Source: Saprolegnia diclina VS20
Lineage: Eukaryota > Oomycota > Saprolegniomycetes > Saprolegniales > Saprolegniaceae
Assembly (NCBI RefSeq): GCF_000281045.1
Contig: NW_008246081.1
Span: 480,791 to 544,790, forward strand
Direction: 5' to 3'
DNA length: 64,000 bases
In this document: positions 53,796-63,900 of the stretch, piece after piece
Numbering within the stretch: the stretch's first letter is position 1
Layout of the letters: each line of letters begins with the position of its first letter
Notes under the pieces: model-generated
What the model saw: the letters and a program-made list of their open reading frames with translations, nothing else
Databases searched by the model: none
Told to the model about the DNA's origin: nothing
Made by a program: the position numbers and the translations under genes

Positions 53796-55097
53796 TTATG
53801 GCAATACGCGGTACTCGACAGCGCGCTTTGTGCGGCGGGTGGCGCTGTGAACGGCCATGGCCACAAACACCACGAGTGCGATGAAGGGCGCAACCGTGAG
53901 CAAGATCGAGTCGTACTCGATCGCCTCGTCGTCGACGGACGTTGCCAGCACGTCCTTGGGCGAACAAATGTCCACGTACGAGCCCGTGGCGTCGAGCTGG
54001 GCCTTGAAAATGCCGTTGAACTCGTCCAGCGGACAGTCAATGGACGAGCACTTGGCGAGACGCACGGCGTCGCGGCTGGTCTGCGGCGACCACACAAACG
54101 TGTTGACAAAGAATTGGCGCTTGCGTTCGCGAACCTCGAACGTCATGGTCGTGCCGGGGTGCAACGAGGAGGTGTTGAGCGCAACGGGGAGGCCCTCGAA
54201 CTGGAAATCCCAGCCAAGCAACTTCCCGAGGCCGTGGAGCAGTTCGCGGTGCCCGTGGTACGAGTAGTACTTGTAGGTACCGTCGAGCGGCGTCGGCTGC
54301 GTCGCTTGGTTGAGGTTCTTGAGCAAGAGATCGCCAAACCCACCGACCCAGTACGTGACCTGCTCGGGCGTCGAGTAGTAGCGCTCCATGAGGTTCGTGA
54401 ACGCGAGTTGCTCCATCTCGGCGCGAATCTGCGAGGTGAGGCCCGGCAGCGGCGGGAGCCCGGCTTGCGCGTCAAACGTAAAGGCGTCCGCAATGTCCTT
54501 GATGCCCGTGATGACGTCTTCGCCGTGGGCCATGCTCGGAATCGACGGGATGTCCACGCCGCAGAGCGCACTTACGCTGTCGAGCAGCGCCTTCTTCTCG
54601 CGGAGGAGGTCCTGCGCACGGCTGCGCTCGTAGCGAAGGTCGTCGGCCTTGGCGACGGCGGCGCACGGCCCTTCGGTTGCGGCAAACTCGTGTTCGTTCT
54701 GGATGAGTTGCATGTAGATCGCAATCGGCTGCTTGGAGAAGCCCTTCGGGCCCGTCTCGTCCGGGTACAGGCCGTACCCGAGCGAGAGCGCGCTCTGGCC
54801 GCAGCGGTCGGCCGAGTCGGCGCGAAAGTACGTTTCGAAGTGCAGTCGCTCGGGGCCCGCAATCGACGGCGACAGGAATTTCTGGCGCTCGACGTACTCT
54901 TCGCGGATGTGGTTGCCGGCGAGGCGGAGCTGCTCCATGCCCTTCTCCGTCAGCTGGGCCGGTGGCACTTGGTACGCCTGCGCGTTGGCGGCGTTCGCGG
55001 GACAGAGCCGCTTGGCGATCGCGTTGGGCGCGCGGCTACCGTGACGAGATAGCGTCACGAGCACCTTGAGTTCGCTGCTGCTGCTCTTGTCCGTCAT
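53796..55097 (-). CDS. Histidine acid phosphatase family protein, membrane-anchored (copy 2)
   Basis: 433 residues, single exon, alignable end to end with copy 1. RHGSRAP is at 18-24 (TLSRHGSRAPN). ETYFRADSADRCGQSALSLG, FTNLMERYYSTPEQVTYWVG, YKYYSYHGHRELLHGLGKLL and NTSSLHPGTTMTFEVRERKR are shared with copy 1. The C-terminal TM is SILLTVAPFIALVVFVAMAV, followed by a basic tail (HSATRRTKRAVEYRVLP). As in copy 1, no signal peptide is visible. The pair is a clear tandem duplication on the same strand; divergence is concentrated in the middle (around residues 150-185) and at the juxtamembrane region. A CCAAT box at 55183-55187 is 86 bp upstream of the start. Likely ecto- or luminal phosphatase. 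Confidence 0.82.
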   Translation of the reverse strand: MTDKSSSSELKVLVTLSRHGSRAPNAIAKRLCPANAANAQAYQVPPAQLTEKGMEQLRLAGNHIREEYVERQKFLSPSIAGPERLHFETYFRADSADRCGQSALSLGYGLYPDETGPKGFSKQPIAIYMQLIQNEHEFAATEGPCAAVAKADDLRYERSRAQDLLREKKALLDSVSALCGVDIPSIPSMAHGEDVITGIKDIADAFTFDAQAGLPPLPGLTSQIRAEMEQLAFTNLMERYYSTPEQVTYWVGGFGDLLLKNLNQATQPTPLDGTYKYYSYHGHRELLHGLGKLLGWDFQFEGLPVALNTSSLHPGTTMTFEVRERKRQFFVNTFVWSPQTSRDAVRLAKCSSIDCPLDEFNGIFKAQLDATGSYVDICSPKDVLATSVDDEAIEYDSILLTVAPFIALVVFVAMAVHSATRRTKRAVEYRVLP

Positions 55098-55182
55098 AAA
55101 CGTTTGTGGTCAAGGTCGAGTGTCGACAAATGCCAGAAAGGTTGAAGTTGCTGGAAAGACAGGCGAGTTGGATACAAAACGG
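55098..55182. other. Upstream region of phosphatase copy 2
   Basis: Promoter-proximal region without ORFs of note; the CCAAT box lies at its distal edge. Confidence 0.35.
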
Positions 55183-55187
55183 CCAAT
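55183..55187. promoter_or_regulatory. CCAAT box upstream of phosphatase copy 2
   Basis: CCAAT (plus strand) in GGCCAATCAAATGG, 86 bp upstream of the minus-strand ATG at 55097. Confidence 0.4.
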
Positions 55188-55805
55188 CAAATGGCGTGCG
55201 CCAGCTGGCGCGTGTCGCAGATCCGGTCGACCGTTCGTTCCACCGTCGTGCGGCACGCTTGCGTCGCAAAGGTCAACAAAAATGGCCCTTGTGCGCTGCC
55301 TTGTACGCGTACTAAGGTCGCAGCAGTTAGAGCTCGATCGTTGGATATATATTGTCTCGCCAAACCAGCTCCAGCAAATGTGCTGCTGAGCCGTCAACAT
55401 CTCTCCGATGCGCTCGAGTCGGTTCGTGCCACCAAGAGCTACTAGCCAAGAGCAAGGACATAGTATCTCATGGTGGGATAGCACATGCTGATGAAGACTT
55501 GCAACGAGCGTAGTACAGTAGTCCAAGTTTCCTTCACCTTGCGCGCCCTGGGAACAACGTAGGCAGCAGCATAACCCGTCGTGTTGACGTGTTGACTTGA
55601 CGCGTGGGATGTGGATCGACACCACATGCCACTGTGGATCAGCCTTGCCCCAAGCACGCCACGACATCGTCATGGTCGACTTCCTGCACCTCCAGCACCG
55701 AGCACGGAAACACCTCCGCGCTCACAACGCGACGGTTCGATTGGATCGCATGCGCGCGATCCGATTGGTGCCCACATACCGTATCCGGACGCGACCTTTG
55801 ACCAG
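55188..55805. other. Divergent intergenic region
   Basis: About 620 bp between the phosphatase and the DMT transporter genes. Short ORFs in several frames, none with recognisable motifs. Confidence 0.45.
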
Positions 55806-55810
55806 CCAAT
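55806..55810 (+). promoter_or_regulatory. CCAAT box upstream of DMT transporter
   Basis: CCAAT in CAGCCAATGAGC, 49 bp before the ATG at 55859. Confidence 0.4.
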
Positions 55811-55858
55811 GAGCGTGCGTCAAGGATTCGGGGCACGGGTCTCTCAGTCGCCAACGTC

Positions 55859-57022
55859 ATGGCCACGGTCGTCGAGAGCCATGGTCGCGTCGGCCCGCGC
55901 ATCTACGCCAAGCTGCGCGCCGACTCGTTGTACGCGACCGAGTCCGAGTCGGAGACTGACATTGTCGTTGAGATTCGGCCGCGAAAGGCGTCCGAGACCA
56001 GCCACCTCCTCGCGCCTCGGTTGGCACCAGCGACGAGTAGCAGCAGCGCGTCGCCAGGCGTGCCGCTCGTGGGCTTTGGCCTGCTCTTGTGCAGCTTTTG
56101 CACGATTTCGTCCTTGGGCGTCGCGTTCGACCTCATGACGGGCGTCGCGCCGATACTCAAGCTCTTCTGGAAGGTCAGTGGCACCGTCTGCGTCACGTCG
56201 GTCCTCTGCCTCCCGAAACTCAAAGGCATTTGCAACGGCGCGGTGGCGCTGCCGCAGCTGCACTCGCTGCTCTTGTGCGCGCTCGGCTACAGTCTCTGGA
56301 ACTGCACGTTCCTCTACGCGCTCGACCACACGTCGGTGGACCACGCGTACATTCTCAACAACAGCCACTCGCTCGTGCTCGTGCTCGGCAAGATGCTGCG
56401 TCGGCGGCCAGTCGCCTTCCAAGAAGGCATTGGCACCGTCATTGGCATCGCCGGCGGCGTCGTCACCGCGCTCGACCACACTTTGAGTCGCACAAAGGCC
56501 CTCGGCCCGAACCTCCAAGGCGACGCGGTCGCCTTCCTCGGCGCGATGGGCGCCGCCGTGTACCTCACGCACGCCAAAGACGTGCGCAGTCAAGCCAACA
56601 TGGACTTCATGGTCTTCATGTGGCTGCACATGTGCACGGTGTGCCTTCTACTGCTGCCGCTCCTCTACGCCACGGACGCGATCTCGCTCTCGACCGACCC
56701 GAACCACGGCCTCTTTGGCTGGGTCGATCTCACCCGGCTGCCGCTCGAGCTGTACCTTGTGACGGTCTGCGACTTCATCGGCGGCATGGGCTACGTCCGG
56801 GTCCTCAAGTACTTTGAGCCGATCGTGGTCTCGATTGTTATGCTGCTCGAGCCTGTCCTCGCCGTCTGCCTCGGCATCATGGTCGGCGTCTCCAACGTCC
56901 CCGGGCTCCTCACCGTTCTTGGCAGTGCGATCGTGATCCTCGGCACCGCCATGGTCATACACTCGTCGACCAAGCGCGTTCCCGTCAGCGATGTCCGCCC
57001 CTCGTATGGCACGACGGCCTAG
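55859..57022 (+). CDS. Drug/metabolite transporter (EamA/DMT) family protein
   Basis: 387 residues, single exon. A ~70-residue cytosolic N-terminus is followed by ten predicted TM helices in two EamA-like halves: LVGFGLLLCSFCTISSLG, LLLCALGYSLWNCTFLY, GIGTVIGIAGGVVTALDH, FLGAMGAAVYLTHAKDV, MWLHMCTVCLLLLPLLY, and near the end VVSIVMLLEPVLAVCLGIMV and LLTVLGSAIVILGTAM. The typical DMT features TSVDHAYILNNSHSLVLVLG (helix 4 region) and FEPIVVSIVMLLEPV are present. DMT proteins include nucleotide-sugar, triose-phosphate and purine transporters; the substrate is not predictable. The N-terminus has ESETDIVVEI and an acidic dileucine ETSHLL, a known sorting signal to endosomes or vacuoles, so an endomembrane location is likely. 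Confidence 0.85.
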   Translation: MATVVESHGRVGPRIYAKLRADSLYATESESETDIVVEIRPRKASETSHLLAPRLAPATSSSSASPGVPLVGFGLLLCSFCTISSLGVAFDLMTGVAPILKLFWKVSGTVCVTSVLCLPKLKGICNGAVALPQLHSLLLCALGYSLWNCTFLYALDHTSVDHAYILNNSHSLVLVLGKMLRRRPVAFQEGIGTVIGIAGGVVTALDHTLSRTKALGPNLQGDAVAFLGAMGAAVYLTHAKDVRSQANMDFMVFMWLHMCTVCLLLLPLLYATDAISLSTDPNHGLFGWVDLTRLPLELYLVTVCDFIGGMGYVRVLKYFEPIVVSIVMLLEPVLAVCLGIMVGVSNVPGLLTVLGSAIVILGTAMVIHSSTKRVPVSDVRPSYGTTA

Positions 57023-57160
57023 TCGAATAACGCGATTATAGAGAAGAATAGAAGCGTTGTTCTACCCTAATGTGCTACTTAGCTATGGTCGCAAGTCCAA
57101 GCGACAACATGTACACTCGAATGCATAATCGCCGCTTAGTCTCTGCATATCACAAGAGGA

Positions 57161-59609
57161 TTAGAGAAGCGAGGGCGCGGCCGTGGGCGAGAACGCGCCC
57201 TTCTTGCGCGTCGAGCCCGTCACGCGCGACCGCGTCTGGAGCACCTCGAGCTCGTCCGGCGTCAAGAAGAGACCGTCGTACTCGGCGTCGACGCTGCCGT
57301 CGCTGCGCATGAGCGGCCAGACGCGAATCATCCCGTCGTCATACCCCGTCGCGATGATGTTGCGACCGACCGCAAGGCTGCTTGCGCCGCCTTCAACCGC
57401 ACCCACGTACGTGCAGAGGAGCTGGAAGGGCGCAACCGCCTGCCAGAGCTTGGTCGTGCCGTCGGCGGCAGTCGACACGAGCAGTTGGCCGTCGTCCGAG
57501 ACCTGAAGACTCGAGAGACGGCCCTTGTGTCCATGAAGCGTTCCGATCGGCGCGGACGGCGCCCGCGTGTCGGCCGTGAGGTCCCACACCTTGATCGTGT
57601 GGTCCCAGCCACCCGAAAAGAGGAGGTGGCTCGATGCATGCTTGCCCCACGTGAGGCTGCTGATGACGCTCAAGTGCGCATCCGGGATAAGGCACACTTC
57701 CGAGAGCGCGTGGCCGCGCAGCCGCCAGAGCTTGATCGCGTGGTCGTTGCCGCACGTCGCCAGGCGCACGGCTTGGTTGGTGCTGGGCGCGTTGAAGACG
57801 GCGGCAAAGATGTGGCCTTGGTGCGGCGAGTTGAACTTCTTCGCCGGCGTCAGCGTCTTGATTTCGGCGTCGACCGTGTTGAGAAGCGGGACGTTTGCGC
57901 CTTGGTAACTCTGGTTGATAGCGCCCAGCTTCCAGACGCACAAACTAGTTGCATTCTCAATGCCACGCACGACCAGAGTATGATTCTACCTGTAGTCGTG
58001 GGCACCGCTGACAAGAACCGTACCGTCGGGCGACGACGCCATGCAGTAGACCTTGCCCGCGTGGCCCGTGAGCTCAACGACGCACTGCGCCCCAATGGTG
58101 GTGTCCTGCATGACAAAACCCCGAATGTCATAATCGTTGCCCGAGCAAAAGAGGAGGCGCTGGTCCGGCGTCAGCGCCAGCGCGCCCACCGAGCCGTAGA
58201 CGTCAAGTTTGGCCTCGCGGTGAATGCTGCCGACGTTGTAGAGATGGATACGGCCGTCGAGCGACGACGACACGAGGTGCTTGTCGTCATGGAGGAGCGA
58301 GACCGACGTGACGGTCCCCGTGTGCGCCACAAACTCGTTCAAGAGCACGGGCTTGGCAATGTTGTCGATATTCCAGATGCGCACCTCGTGGTTGCCGGCC
58401 GTCGCCATGAGCGGGACGCACGGGTTGACTTCCATGCGGAACACGTGCTCATCATGGGCGTTGAGCGACATCAGCAGCTCGTCGCGGGGCATCGCGAGCG
58501 GGTTGATCATGCCGGCAGCGTACGCCATGTCCGACTTGGACGCGCCGAGGATCTCTTCCAGCGCGAGCTTGTCGGCCACTTCGCGATCGCGCTCGAGGTC
58601 CTCGGCCGAGAGAATCGTCTCGTCGTCTTGGACCACGTCGAGGAGCTTCAAGAGTCGAATCGTGCCGTCGGCCGACGCCGAGTACATGTGCTGCTCGTCG
58701 TTGAGGAGGATGATGCGGCGGATGTCGCCCGTGTGGCCCTTGATGATGCGGATCTCGCGGTGCTGCGCTACGTTCCAGACCTTGATCCTAGAAATCGACA
58801 CGGGAATGATCATCATCGACGTTGCAAGTCCGAGTGCGTACGTGTTGTCGCGCGCGCCGGAAAAGAGGATCTTGCCATTCTCCGTGACTGTCAGCGTCAC
58901 GACGTCGCCTTGGTGACCTTCCATGGACGACGACACGCTGCAAGAGATGCTGCCATCGTCCTTGCGCTTCTGGATCGTGTGGGGGTGCAGGCTGCGCACG
59001 TCCCAGTTCTTGATCGACGAGTCGCGACCGGATGAGAAGAGCGCGTTGGTGTGTGCGCTGAACGTCATGGTCAGAAGCGGCGCCTTGTGCGCGGCGAGCG
59101 TCTCGAGGCAGAGCCACTCGGTGGGCACCGCGTGGTCGCGCGCCCAGAGCTTGATGGTCGTGTCCTTCGAGCCCGTCGCGAGGATGAGGCCATCGTAGAG
59201 CCACGTAGCGCATGTAATGTCGCTCTCGTGGTTGTTGTCTTCGCCGAGGCCAATGCGGTGCGCAACGTCGCCCGTCTCGACGTTGACAAACGCAAGGCCT
59301 TCCGCGCCGGCCACGAGCAAGAGGTCTTCGCGGTCCGCAAAGAACATGACAACGTGCACCTCCTTCTTGAAGAGCGGGACGATCTTCTCGAGCACGACGC
59401 CATTCGCCGTGCCCGTGGACGCGCAGACAAAGATGCTGTTGTTGCCAGCGACAAAGGCCAGGCGCCGCCCGGACGGCGACCACGACAGCGGCGAGTCGTG
59501 CGAGACGCCGACGACCTGCGCAGAGGTGAGCTCATGGCGCCATGCTAGCCTTTACCTGGATGGGCTGGACGCAGGTCCGGCTGCGCGCCTCCGTGTAGAG
59601 CTCCGCCAT
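57161..59609 (-). CDS. WD40 double-propeller protein
   Basis: Four exons on the minus strand: 59556-59609, 58842-59515, 57990-58787, 57161-57944; 769 aa. At least ten WD40 blades are visible, for example DITCATWLYDGLILATGSKD (then TTIKLW), LTMTFSAHTNALFSSGRDSS (then IKNWD), GDIRRIILLNDEQHMYSASA, VTSVSLLHDDKHLVSSSLDG, KVYCMASSPDGTVLVSGAHD, ISSLTWGKHASSHLLFSGGW, RLSSLQVSDDGQLLVSTAAD and IIATGYDDGMIRVWPL. This suggests two seven-bladed propellers, as in many scaffold and cilia-associated WD proteins. The N-terminal 18 residues form their own exon. There is an insert of ~60 charged residues (DLERDREVADKLALEEILGA) in the middle. No specific family could be fixed by eye. The gene is divergent from the SAC3-type gene, with 148 bp between starts. 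Confidence 0.8.
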
Positions 59610-59688
59610 GGTGTTGTGTCGACGCTAAACCGAAAATGGATGTCTCTGTCCGGCTGACATCGATGGTGATTGGCCAAAAGGCTGCATT

Positions 59689-59698
59689 ATTGGCCAAT
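59689..59698. promoter_or_regulatory. Palindromic double CCAAT box in bidirectional promoter
   Basis: ATTGGCCAAT is a perfect 10-bp palindrome giving a CCAAT box on each strand, 79 bp from the ATG of the WD40 gene (minus) and 59 bp from the ATG of the SAC3-type gene (plus). A further ATTGG at 59669-59673 flanks it. Confidence 0.55.
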
Positions 59699-59757
59699 CA
59701 CAGGCGGTCGATCGGCAAGTGGACATTTGGCGAGTGACACGGAACCAGGCCACGGCT

Positions 59758-60785
59758 ATGTCGATCGTCGGGACATGCCTGGGCTACTGCCCGCTGCATG
59801 AGGCCAAGGAGCGCCGGAAGATGCAAGATCTCTCGTAAGTAGACTATCCTCTACATGCACATGCTAACTACTACGCAGCAAATACGAGCGCCCACCGTAT
59901 GTGCCCGTAAAGAAGTACCGCCGGTCGGCCGCGGGCGCCATCATCAAGCCCCACGACGTGCGCCCCGTGCATGTGCTCGTCGAGACGACTACGTACCTCT
60001 TGAGCTTGCTGCCGTCGCAGCTCACGCTGCCGCTCGACTTGTACCACTTCCTTGACGACCGCTTCCGCGCCGTGCGCAGCGACCTCACACTGCAAGGCGC
60101 CTTCGCCCTGGACGTCCTTCAGCCGATTGCGCGCTTCTACATCCTCGCCCAGTGCATCTTGCGCCTCGAGACGCGGTCAGGGCCTGTGCCCTATGCGTCA
60201 CTCCAGAAGCTCCTCGAGGATCAGCTCTCGTCGGTGTTGCTCCTTCTTCGCGAGTCGTCGGTCGAGTTCCGGCGCCTCCACCTCGTGCTGCACCAAGATG
60301 CGCGCGACTTTGCGTACGAGCTCCGCCACTGCGCGCAAGCCCCTAACGATGCCACGTGGCGATCGACCCTCGCGCTCGTCACGCCGGCGCCCTACTACAT
60401 CGCGGGACTCCATCCTCTGGAGACGGATTTACTGGCGCGCGCCTTGCGCTTTGGCAAGCTCGAGGCGGATCTGCACCAGCAAATGGTCATCTTGGCCAAG
60501 GCGTACACCAAGCAAGACCGATTTCCCGTGGCTGACCTGGCGCGCTTCCTCCGCTTGCACGAGGAGGCATGCGCTTTGGCGTTGCTGCGCGGCTACGGCG
60601 TGGCCGTGACGCCGGCGAGTTTAGATGGCGAGCCCGCTTTCTTTCGCTTCAACGAAGCGCCGCTGCCCGAGGCGATGACGAGTGATGCGTCGACGACGCT
60701 GCTCGTGAGCGAGTTTGCGTCACTCCAGAGCTTAGGCGGTGACACGTCGTTTCGTGATTTAGCGCTGCTCGGCCAGCCACTGTAA
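59758..60785 (+). CDS. SAC3/GANP-domain protein
   Basis: Two exons (59758-59834, 59879-60785; 44-nt intron), 327 aa. The family signature starts at the N-terminus: GTCLGYCPLHEAKERRKM (usual GTCxxMCPxxE), then VKKYRRSAAGAIIKPHDVRP, VHVLVETTTYLLSLL and YHFLDDRFRAVRSDLTLQGA, which is the DRxRAIRxDxxxQ block. The helical SAC3/GANP region continues through FGKLEADLHQQMVILAKAYT and the winged-helix part with FPVADLARFLRL. Such proteins are mRNA-export (TREX-2) or centrosome-linked factors. The short length, without FG repeats or MCM3AP-type tails, is closest to SAC3D1/SHD1-type proteins. Start and intron both preserve the frame and place the Cys-rich signature at the N-terminus. Confidence 0.9.
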
Positions 60786-60913
60786 CACACTGTGCAGTGT
60801 AGAAACCTAATCCTATTCAGCGAAAGCGAGGACAATCCTTATTGCACTATCGCAAGAGGCGGGTCTACCGGTTCGAATTTAGCGACTCCGAAACGTAGAT
60901 TTGTCGGTTGGTG

Positions 60914-63900
60914 ATGGCGCAGGTGCTGCCCACGACTGCTGTGGCGCCATCGACGCAGAGTCCGCTGCTTGTCGTCTTTGGCGTCGTGTACATCGTCTTC
61001 TCGTCGCTGCTCAGCCTCGTGTACGTGCACACACTCGCGGTCAGCACCGACAACGACCTGTGGTGGCCCCACTACAACGTCAGCGGCCACGAAGCCTTCC
61101 TCGCCGACGTCAGCAACATGCTGCTCGTGGCCCATGCGTATGCCAATGCGACGTTCCAAGTCAACTTGCTCTCGCTGCGGATGCACAAGACGTATATCGA
61201 TGCGGAGGCGACCACGTCTCTGTACCCAACGTACCCGCGGCAGCTCGCCTATCACGAACTCACCTCGCTCTCGTATGCGATTGCCAACCTCCGGACGCTG
61301 AGCGCCACCTGGGCGCTGCAGGTCCACACGCAGTGGTGCTATGTCGACTTTGAACAGCACTTTGCGGTTGCCCACACGGCGGCGCGTCAAGCCCGCTGCG
61401 AGGTCAAGTACGCGACGAACGCCGCCGTCTACATCGAGGCGACGCTTCGCAACCTCATCTGGACCGAATTTATTGGTGCGTGGGGCGGCCCTGGTAACGC
61501 ATTCACGGTGGCGCTCGAAGCCGGCCTCGCCGCTTCGTCGCGCGGCCAGCGCTGGCTCGAGGTCACATCAACCGCGCGCGCCAACACCAGCGTCGAGGAC
61601 GAGCTCACGTACTGGCAGTCGTTCGCCTTGACCTCCTTTACGCTCCAGTGGCAGAACTTTCGGCAAACTGGGGTCACCGAGTCGATGGCGATTTGCAACG
61701 CGATGGGTCTCCCGCATACGTTCACGATCAAGTCGCTCCACCACTGGCAAGGCCCGGGCACGTCCGTCAACCTCTTTTGGGGCGCCATCAACGACCTTTG
61801 GAGCCTCACGCTCTTGAACGCTAGCCTCCTCACGGGGTCGTCCAACGACTTTCGCTCGATGCGCATCAGCCTCGAGTTCCTCAACGGCAATATGGACGCT
61901 AACGGCGGCTTCTCTGCGCCAGCGGCGACGCTCCGCGCCCATTTGGGTCCGTTTGTCTCGATCGACGCCTTTCTACTTGGTGTGCCACCGAGTTTGCACG
62001 CGGCATACGTGGCGCTCGCAGGTGATGCCACGTCATCCTCTAGAATGGCGTTGCCGGTGCAACCCAAAGCGTGGGCGAATGCGACCTTTTACACGGGAAA
62101 TCCGCTCTGCGTCCAAGGACCGATCGCGACGACGTTTGCGCAGCGTCCGTTTTCGTTTGAGGACAGCTGTAGCTCGCCGCAGCCGTTGACAGTGCCCCTC
62201 ACTGCTCACGGTGCGCAATTTGCGCGTGCCATGAGCTCGATACGACCCGACAACGTGTGCTTTATGCAGCCTCCCGAGTGCATGCGACTGCTTCAGGCCA
62301 CGCAGGACACCCCGATTGATGCGCTTCTGCGGCACGATGCAACAGCTGCAACCGCCGCCCTCAACATCAGCCTCGTACAAATCGCCACCAACACCAGTGG
62401 CCACTGGCAGCTGCTTCACCAAGCGATCCTGTCCGAGAGCGACCCCTCGTCATGGCCGCCTTTCTATGGCTGGCTGCTCCTTCACGACTGGATCCTCGGC
62501 ATCCGCGAAGTCGTCTCGTTCGAGGGCGACGCGGCCTCGCTCGTGCTCATTTCAGCGCCGTACGAGCCAGTGCTGTACGCAACAAGCCGCGGCAGCATGG
62601 AAGGGGCGACGATGCACATTTGGCACCTCTTGGCGGCGCTGAACGTTCTCTACGTACTCGTCGCCGCAGCAGTGCTTGTCTACATGATGTGCAGTCCCTT
62701 TACGGGCGCCAATGCCTTCTTCTTCAACCGCATCATTGGCTCGGTATGGATCGGACGACCGTTTAGCTTTCTCCGCGGGCTCAGTGCGATTGCGCTCCTA
62801 AGCACCGCTCCATTGAGCCTTGTCCAGACAAGCCCGGGGGTGACCGGCCTTGTCGCGACTCCACGCAGCTGGGTGGAGGCGGCGCTCCTCTCGGGTGAAG
62901 CGACGTGGACTACGTACGTGCTCCAAGACGTCTTGCTTCTACTACGGACCCCTCATTTGGCGCGGACCGAGCTGCCCCGCGCCAGTCTCGTTTCTTTTTT
63001 GCTGGTTTTGGCGCTCGAGCGCGCTTGGCCTCTGTCGCCGTCGTTGACGCTCGAGCGATCGTGCTACAGCGAGGACATGGACGCGTACGTGCAATGTACC
63101 AGTGGCACCATTTACATTGGCAGTGCATCTCGCATCCTGCTCTACCTCGCGGTGCCACTTGCTTCCCAGGTCCTCAGTGCCTGCGTCTGGAGATATAGCG
63201 CTCCCATCGGCTCGGACGCCACCGACTACGACGCTCACCTCTGCGGGCTCTCGCGCGCGCTCTTGCGACATCCGAGCGACAGCACAGATCGTGTCGCGCT
63301 GTGCATGTCGGGCATCCTCACATGGGGCTATCGCGGTCAGCGCTACACCTTTGACATCAAGACGTGGACTTTTCTTCTTGACAACGTCAAAGCGGGTCCA
63401 CCCGTCGACTTCTGCGCAAAATCAGGTCTCGCAGTCAGCACGGCGCACAGCGCTGCACCCGCGCGCATCTGTCGCGTCCTGGGCTTTGTCTATGTGGTGA
63501 GTGCCATCACGGCCAGTGTCTCGTACATGCGAGTGTCGGCCGTGAGCTTGGCCAACGATTTGTTTTGGCCTCACTTCAATAGCACGGGCACGCATGTCTT
63601 CTTGGCCACGTGGATCCAGCTGCAGCTGCTTCTCTACGCAAATCCCAACACGACCGCGCTCACGGCACCTCATGTGAACCTCCCAACCCCCTTCAATGCC
63701 ACCGGAGCAACAATCTCACCACCACTCAGCTACGCGACCAAGCTCCAGCACGGCGTCTTTGCCACTCGCCTCGAGGCCATCGTTGCCGGTCTCCGCGCCC
63801 TCGACGGCTGCGACGCCCCCTGGGTCTTTACCCCCTACTGCTACCTCGACGTCGATCGGCGCTGGGAAATGGCCAACTCGGCCACGCGCCAGGCTCGCTG

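Noticed and set aside
53367-55052. 561-codon plus-strand ORF opposite phosphatase copy 2
   Set aside because: Same antisense effect. Most of it is the mirror of the paralogous gene and resembles the antisense ORF of copy 1 only for that reason.
57485-59035. 516-codon plus-strand ORF opposite the WD40 gene
   Set aside because: Antisense shadow of clear WD40 blades; no domain of its own.
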